46,639 nt of DNA from Firmicutes bacterium HGW-Firmicutes-4 (GTDB taxonomy: Bacteria > Bacillota > Clostridia > Eubacteriales > Eubacteriaceae): the NCBI GenBank assembly GCA_002841405.1, contig PGZR01000026.1, forward strand, positions 1 to 46,639, given 5' to 3'. Shown piece after piece: positions 42,312 to 46,639 of the stretch. Each line of letters starts with the position of its first letter. The stretch's first letter is position 1. The translations under genes were made by a program, and so were the position numbers. A model generated the notes under the pieces. The model worked only from the letters and a program-made list of their open reading frames with translations, ran no database searches and was not told where the DNA came from.

Positions 42312-42995
42312 TCAGGGGCGGATAAAATATTCCGGGTTTGCAGTTGTGAAAACATCACGTAAATTCGTGACCGTGTCCAGATGTTGATGGAGAGCATTTC
42401 GTCCGGCAAGCGGGCTTCGTTTTTTGATTGCCTCAAAAATGGATTGATGATCATGAATGATTTCTTCATATCGTTTTTCATCACGTAGTTCAAAATTTTT
42501 CCAGCGTTTGACATGAACGTACTCTTCCTTCAGAAGATCCAGAACATTGCTTTTTCCGATGGCATTGAGCAGATTACGATGAAAGGCAGTATCTGTAGTA
42601 TTAAAATCATCAACCGTTATTTCATGGCTGATGATTTTTTTTTGCGTAATAAGGTTTTCTTCCAATTGGCTGATAAGTTCAGTTGTATCCGGAAGACTCA
42701 TAATCCGACATAGCGCTTCCTGCTCCACGGCCTCCCGAACATAGAGAATATCTTCCACCCGTTTCATGTCAATTAAGCTGACATAGGTACCCCGTTGGGG
42801 ATAAACGGTAATAAGATTCAGTGCTTTCAGTTGGGTGATGGCATTGCGGATAATATGTCGTGAGACGCCATAGGTCTCGCAGAGATCATTTTCGCTGATG
42901 CGAACACCGGGCATATAAACAAGGGTTTCAATTTTATGAAATAAATCCTGGTAGACTTCTTCGGTTGTTAAAAAATTTCGATTGACAAGATGCAT
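42312..42995 (-). CDS. GntR-family (FadR subfamily) regulator
   Basis: This 227-residue protein has the N-terminal winged helix (RISENDLCETYGVSRHIIRN, residues 33-52; YPQRGTYVSLI) and the all-helical FCD effector domain (about 75-210; DFNTTDTAFHRNLLNAIGKS carries metal-ligand residues D and H). FadR-type regulators bind acids or acyl-CoA. It is divergent from the CoA-transferase operon with 314 bases between them and is probably its regulator. AAGGAGGACAAC before the ATG is a strong binding site. Confidence 0.9.
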   Translation of the reverse strand: MHLVNRNFLTTEEVYQDLFHKIETLVYMPGVRISENDLCETYGVSRHIIRNAITQLKALNLITVYPQRGTYVSLIDMKRVEDILYVREAVEQEALCRIMSLPDTTELISQLEENLITQKKIISHEITVDDFNTTDTAFHRNLLNAIGKSNVLDLLKEEYVHVKRWKNFELRDEKRYEEIIHDHQSIFEAIKKRSPLAGRNALHQHLDTVTNLRDVFTTANPEYFIRP

Positions 42996-43056
42996 TAAGT
43001 TGTCCTCCTTCAGATTTGATCATCGAAAAGTAAATAGTGAACCTTTTTAAAAGTTT

Positions 43057-43085
43057 ATTATAATATTTACAAGGCTGATTTGCAA
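43057..43085 (-). promoter_or_regulatory. Promoter of the GntR gene
   Basis: On the minus strand TTGCAA (43085-43080), 17 bases and TATAAT (43062-43057). Confidence 0.65.
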
Positions 43086-43153
43086 TAATATTCTGAAATC
43101 TATGCGAATTCAGGAGATTTACATTTGGATGGCACGAACATTTCATAACAACG

Positions 43154-43264
43154 TTTACATTAATGAAAGATATTTTAGAATAATGTTCGAATATTTACAA
43201 ATTAAATGTTTACATAAGATTAAATGTATGCTAGAATTATCTCAAATTTGACTTGTCGACAAGT
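43154..43264 (+). promoter_or_regulatory. Promoters and GntR-type operator of the dehydratase operon
   Basis: The nearest promoter is TTTACA (43209-43214), 17 bases, TAGAAT (43232-43237). A similar pair lies upstream at 43154-43159 and 43176-43181. Downstream of the first is ACTTGTCGACAAGT (43251-43264), a perfect 14-base palindrome containing the T-x-GT...AC-x-A core of FadR-type sites. It lies just after the expected start site, where a bound repressor would block elongation. Confidence 0.65.
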
Positions 43265-43309
43265 ATACAAGAGTACAAGAAGACAAGAATACGATACAAG
43301 GAGAAGATT

Positions 43310-44512
43310 ATGTCACTTAAACTATTAGAAGGTGTAAAGGTCTTAGAATTGGCTACGTTCATTGCTGCACCAGCGGCAACAAGGGCAATGGCCGATTGGG
43401 GTGCTCAGGTTATTAAAATTGAATCCATCGGAGGAGATCCAATCCGTTATGTTGGACCAGGGAATAAAATGCCTTTGGATCAGGATGAAAGTCTGGCTTT
43501 CGATTTTGAAAACGCCAACAAACAGGGCATCGCCTTGAATCTTAAAAGCCCAAAGGGGATGGAGATTTTCATGAAGCTCCTTGACGAAGCGGATATTTTC
43601 GTCACCAACCTGAGAACTCAGGCATTGGTAAAACTTGGTATTGACTACGAAACTCTTTCCAGCAAAAAGCCGGAACTGGTCTTTGGACAGGTTCTTGGTT
43701 ATGGTGCTAAAGGTCCATTAAAAGACAAACCAGGATTTGACTTCACGGCCTTTGCAGCCCGCGGCGGATACAGCGGAACCTTGTATGAAAAAGGCACTTC
43801 GCCAGTCAATATTGTCCCTGGCTTTGGGGACCATGCCTGTGGGATGTACTTAGGAAACGGTTTGCTGGCAGCCTACATTCATGCAATGAAAACAGGTAAA
43901 GGCGAAAAAGTAACCGTCAGCTTATACCATGCTGCTGTTTACGGATTAGCCATTATGATTCATTCAGCCCAGTATGGCAATAAGTATCCAATAAGTCGTG
44001 AAGACATGCTAAATCCGTTGCAATCGACTTTCATCACCAAAGATGAAGTTTGGGTTCAGTTGGCACTGCCGGATTACAACCGCACCATTGGAAAATTCAG
44101 CGAAGTTATCGGTCAACCGGAACTGGCGAAAGATGAACGATTTGATACCCTGGCTCACGTGTCACAAAATCCTCAGGAACTGAACCGGATCATTTTTGCC
44201 GCAATCAAAGAAAAAACCCTGGCAGAGTGCACAAAAATGTTTGATGAAGCAGATCTTTGTTTTGAAATCTGTCAGACCTGGGATCAGGTTGTCGAAGATC
44301 CTCAAGCTTGGGAAAGTGATATTTTTGCCAAACTTGATTATCCTTCCGGACCAAAAGCGATGACGAGAACACCAGTTATGTTTGAAAATGCTGGCTTACC
44401 GGATTATAAAAAAGGCCCAACCTATGGCGGCAATACCGACGAAATCTTAAGCAGTATCGGTTTTACCGCTGAAGATATTGAGGCAATGAAAGGAAATGGT
44501 GAAATACAATAA
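43310..44512 (+). CDS. Family III (CaiB/BaiF) CoA-transferase, HadA/FldA-like
   Basis: A 400-residue protein. GVKVLELATFIAAPAATRAM near the start and D174 in PGFGDHACGMY (the aspartate that carries the acyl group) identify family III. In C. difficile hadAIBC and C. sporogenes fldAIBC this enzyme activates 2-hydroxy acids to CoA thioesters. I start at the ATG 43310 after ACAAGGAGAAG; the frame is open to 43253 through the operator. The next gene begins at its stop codon. Confidence 0.9.
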   Translation: MSLKLLEGVKVLELATFIAAPAATRAMADWGAQVIKIESIGGDPIRYVGPGNKMPLDQDESLAFDFENANKQGIALNLKSPKGMEIFMKLLDEADIFVTNLRTQALVKLGIDYETLSSKKPELVFGQVLGYGAKGPLKDKPGFDFTAFAARGGYSGTLYEKGTSPVNIVPGFGDHACGMYLGNGLLAAYIHAMKTGKGEKVTVSLYHAAVYGLAIMIHSAQYGNKYPISREDMLNPLQSTFITKDEVWVQLALPDYNRTIGKFSEVIGQPELAKDERFDTLAHVSQNPQELNRIIFAAIKEKTLAECTKMFDEADLCFEICQTWDQVVEDPQAWESDIFAKLDYPSGPKAMTRTPVMFENAGLPDYKKGPTYGGNTDEILSSIGFTAEDIEAMKGNGEIQ

Positions 44513-45306
44513 TACGGACACTGGGAATTGATATCGGGTCAACCACCTCGAAATGCGTTTTGCTGGAAGATGGGGAACGCATTATCGGAACGGAGCTTCT
44601 AGTTGCCGGCATTGGGACAGTTGGTGCTGAAAAAATCATGGAAACGGTCCTCAAAAAGGCTGATCTAAGCTGCGATGATATTGACTTTGTGATGGCAACC
44701 GGATACGGACGTCGAAATTTTGATCCGGCTCACGGTGAGTTAAGTGAGCTGAGCTGCCATGCCAAAGGGGTGCTTTTTACAAACCCCCAGGTTCGCACAA
44801 TCATTGATATCGGCGGTCAGGATGCCAAAGTGCTGCGGATCAACGACGAAGGGATACTGGAGAACTTCATGATGAATGATAAATGCGCCGCCGGAACCGG
44901 AAGGTTTTTGGATGTTATGGCACACATTCTCCAGATGCCCGTCAATGAATTAGAAAAAAGAGCTGAACTATCGGGAAATCCAGCTAAAATATCCAGTACC
45001 TGTACCGTTTTTGCAGAATCTGAGGTTATTTCTCAGTTAGCGACCGGAGAAACGGTGGAAAACGTCATCGCCGGTATTTGTAACTCGGTAGCAAGCCGGG
45101 TTGCCGGGCTGGCAAAGCGCATTGGCATTAAAGAAGAAGTCTTTATGAGTGGTGGCGTCGCCCAAAACGGCGGGGTCAGACAAGCATTAGAAAAAGAATT
45201 GAAGGTTCCCATCAAGTGGTCAGAAACTTCACAGATGATGGGCGCTTTAGGGGCTGCAATCAGTGCCTATGAACAAGTAAAAAAGAGAGGTGTTTTAAAT
45301 GAGTAA
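44512..45306 (+). CDS. Activator ATPase of 2-hydroxyacyl-CoA dehydratase (HadI/FldI/HgdC-like)
   Basis: A 264-residue protein of the ASKHA fold. LGIDIGSTTSKCVLLE is the phosphate-1 loop, IIDIGGQDAK the second, and C125 (NDKCAAGTGRF) and C164 (SSTCTVFAESEV) match the Cys ligands of the 4Fe-4S cluster shared by the homodimer (C127 and C166 in HgdC). It drives ATP-dependent electron transfer to the dehydratase. No ATG, GTG or TTG lies between the upstream stop (TGA at 44499) and the motif; the first usual start (TTG 44560) would remove the loop. The likely start is ATA at 44512, overlapping the CoA-transferase TAA. It overlaps the next gene by eight bases. Confidence 0.85.
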   Translation: MRTLGIDIGSTTSKCVLLEDGERIIGTELLVAGIGTVGAEKIMETVLKKADLSCDDIDFVMATGYGRRNFDPAHGELSELSCHAKGVLFTNPQVRTIIDIGGQDAKVLRINDEGILENFMMNDKCAAGTGRFLDVMAHILQMPVNELEKRAELSGNPAKISSTCTVFAESEVISQLATGETVENVIAGICNSVASRVAGLAKRIGIKEEVFMSGGVAQNGGVRQALEKELKVPIKWSETSQMMGALGAAISAYEQVKKRGVLNE

Positions 45307-46531
45307 TGAAGTAAAGAAAAAAAGTCCACCAGATCCTAATTCGGCCAAGTTTAAATTAGGGAAAATTGCTACAGATGCCTATGTTGATGCTCAAGCAGCC
45401 AAAGATCGTGGCGAAATGATCGGCTGGTGTTCATCCAATTTCCCGGTAGAAATTCCTGAGACCTTAGGGTTGGCAGTTTGTTATCCCGAAAACCAGGCAG
45501 CCGGAATCGCTGCTCGTGGCGGCGGCGAACGTTTATGTAATATCAGTGAAGATGATGGCTATTCCAATGATATCTGTGCCTATGCCAGAATCAATTTGGC
45601 CTATGCCAAAATAAAAGATACGCCCGAACAAAATATGCCGCAACCAGACTTCTTGCTATGCTGTAACAATATCTGTAACTGCATGATCAAATGGTATGAA
45701 AACCTGGCGAAAAACCTAAATATTCCAATGATCATCATCGACATTCCGTTTAACCCGGATTATGAAGTTTCTGATGCTCAGGTCGCATATGTCAAAGCGC
45801 AGTTCTTGGAAGCGATTAAACAACTGGAAGAACTGACCGGAAAAAAATGGACCGAAGAAAAATTCCAGGAAGTTATGGAATATTCCGGCCGAACCAGTCG
45901 AGCCTGGTTGGCGGCAACATCTGAAGCGAAACATACGCCTTCACCGTTTAATGGTTTTGATCTGTTAAACCACATGGCAGTGATGGTAACCGCCCGCGGT
46001 AAAAAAGAAGCGGCGGAAGCCATGGAAGTTCTTCATAAAGAGTATCTGGAAAATGTTGAAACCGGCAACAGTACCTTCCGAGCGGAAGAAAAACATCGGA
46101 TTATGTTCGAAGGAATCGCTTGCTGGCCGTATCTGCGGGCAACATCGACAGGGTTGAAAAGCCGTGGCATCAATATGGTCACAACCATTTATGCCGATGC
46201 TTTTGGTTTTATCTATGACGATTTTGATGGCATGGTCAAAGCTTATTGTAATGTACCAAATGCGATGAACCTGGAACATGCCCGGGATAAACGGGTAAAA
46301 CTGATCAAAGACAATCATGTTGAAGGTTTATTGGTTCATACCAATCGCTCATGTAAATTATGGAGCGGATTTATGGCTGAAATGAGTCGACAGATTTCAG
46401 AAGAATGCGAAATTCCTCATGTCGCATTTGACGGCGATCAGGCGGATCCGCGAAATTTCTCGGAAGCGCAATATGAAACCAGAGTCCAAGGTTTAACCGA
46501 AATTATGGAATCAAAAAAAGGAGGCTGCTAA
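45299..46531 (+). CDS. 2-Hydroxyacyl-CoA dehydratase, first subunit (HadB/FldB/HgdA-type)
   Basis: A 410-residue protein of the D-component family (HGD-D). KDRGEMIGWCSSNFPVEIPE opens the conserved region with a cluster cysteine; LLCCNNICNCMIKWYENLAK supplies more; HTNRSCKLWSGFMAEM and VAFDGDQADPRNFSE close it. With its partner subunit it holds 4Fe-4S clusters and removes water from (R)-2-hydroxyacyl-CoA by a ketyl radical mechanism. The acyl chain (2-hydroxyisocaproyl, phenyllactyl, lactyl or other) cannot be told here. The ATG overlaps the activator, and the gene lies in the usual place after it. Confidence 0.92.
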   Translation: MSNEVKKKSPPDPNSAKFKLGKIATDAYVDAQAAKDRGEMIGWCSSNFPVEIPETLGLAVCYPENQAAGIAARGGGERLCNISEDDGYSNDICAYARINLAYAKIKDTPEQNMPQPDFLLCCNNICNCMIKWYENLAKNLNIPMIIIDIPFNPDYEVSDAQVAYVKAQFLEAIKQLEELTGKKWTEEKFQEVMEYSGRTSRAWLAATSEAKHTPSPFNGFDLLNHMAVMVTARGKKEAAEAMEVLHKEYLENVETGNSTFRAEEKHRIMFEGIACWPYLRATSTGLKSRGINMVTTIYADAFGFIYDDFDGMVKAYCNVPNAMNLEHARDKRVKLIKDNHVEGLLVHTNRSCKLWSGFMAEMSRQISEECEIPHVAFDGDQADPRNFSEAQYETRVQGLTEIMESKKGGC

Positions 46532-46532
46532 G

Positions 46533-46639
46533 ATGTCGGTTTTAAAAGAAAGTTTACAAGCATTTCATAAAATTGCATCCTCACCAAAGGAACAATTAAA
46601 AAAATACCTCGCTCAGGATAAAAAAGTTGTCCTTTGTGC
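46533..46639 (+). CDS. 2-Hydroxyacyl-CoA dehydratase, second subunit, N-terminus only (cut by window edge)
   Basis: The ATG at 46533 follows AAAAGGAGGCTGCTAAG and stands two bases after the preceding stop. The visible 35 residues (MSVLKESLQAFHKIASSP, LAQDKKVVLC) fit the start of HadC/FldC-type subunits, which reach their first cysteine about here. The order A, I, B, C is complete with it. Confidence 0.8.
   Translation, partial: MSVLKESLQAFHKIASSPKEQLKKYLAQDKKVVLC

Noticed and set aside
1-46639. CRISPR array or prophage
   Set aside because: No regularly spaced short repeats and no phage structural, portal or terminase genes were seen.

Overview
The window reads as a low-GC Firmicute of the class Clostridia. 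An anaerobic acetogen of the Eubacteriaceae (Acetobacterium-like) is my best guess. The guess rests on the oxygen-sensitive 2-hydroxyacyl-CoA dehydratase operon, the single-cluster ferredoxin, the iron-sulfur flavoprotein, the CGGC and DUF1638 proteins and the AT-rich intergenic DNA. It is inferred from gene content, not from a database match.

Most of the window (about 1-40.6 kb) is a mosaic genomic island. Four copies of the 3' half of one tRNA-Thr(CGT) gene, all on the + strand and none with a 5' half, lie at 431-486, 5290-5335, 8789-8848 and 35351-35410. They look like att sites left by repeated insertions at one tRNA gene, and they cut the window into modules. Module 1 (before 431) ends in an AbiEii fragment. 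Module 2 (0.5-5.3 kb) holds an iron-sulfur flavoprotein, a PNPOx-like protein, a cysteine-rich HxlR regulator, a DUF1638 protein and decayed MBL and CGGC genes. Module 3 (5.3-8.8 kb) holds an intact AbiEi/AbiEii pair and two small membrane proteins. Module 4 (8.8-35.4 kb) holds a LysR regulator, a large sugar or polyol cluster, IS debris and a ferric-iron-type ABC transporter. No integrase gene is visible, so the modules resemble cis-mobilizable cassettes.

The sugar cluster (10.7-29.6 kb) encodes a DERA-like aldolase, an iron alcohol dehydrogenase, a Cof-type HAD phosphatase, a GldA-like polyol dehydrogenase and an FGGY kinase. It also encodes three separate two-subunit transketolases, a transaldolase with long N- and C-terminal extensions, an RpiB-like isomerase resembling tetrose-phosphate isomerases (EryI/DerI/LerI), and a class II aldolase fused to a PHP phosphoesterase. 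The enzymes fit oxidation and phosphorylation of a small polyol or ketose, isomerisation, and C2/C3 rearrangement to hexose and triose phosphates. The substrate is unknown and no sugar transporter is present. The cluster has been duplicated and partly lost: decayed copies of the kinase, alcohol dehydrogenase, HAD and aldolase-PHP genes lie between the intact ones, and the promoter-operator region at 10.4-10.66 kb recurs at 17.95-18.19 kb.

After the last att site come a phosphoribosyltransferase/hydrolase pair, IS21, IS3 and IS256 remnants, a broken second AbiEii and an MBL-fold hydrolase. Ordinary chromosome seems to resume with ferredoxin and ribosomal protein L25/Ctc. The right edge carries a GntR/FadR regulator divergent from a CoA-transferase, activator and dehydratase operon in the order known from fldAIBC and hadAIBC; its second dehydratase subunit is cut by the window end.
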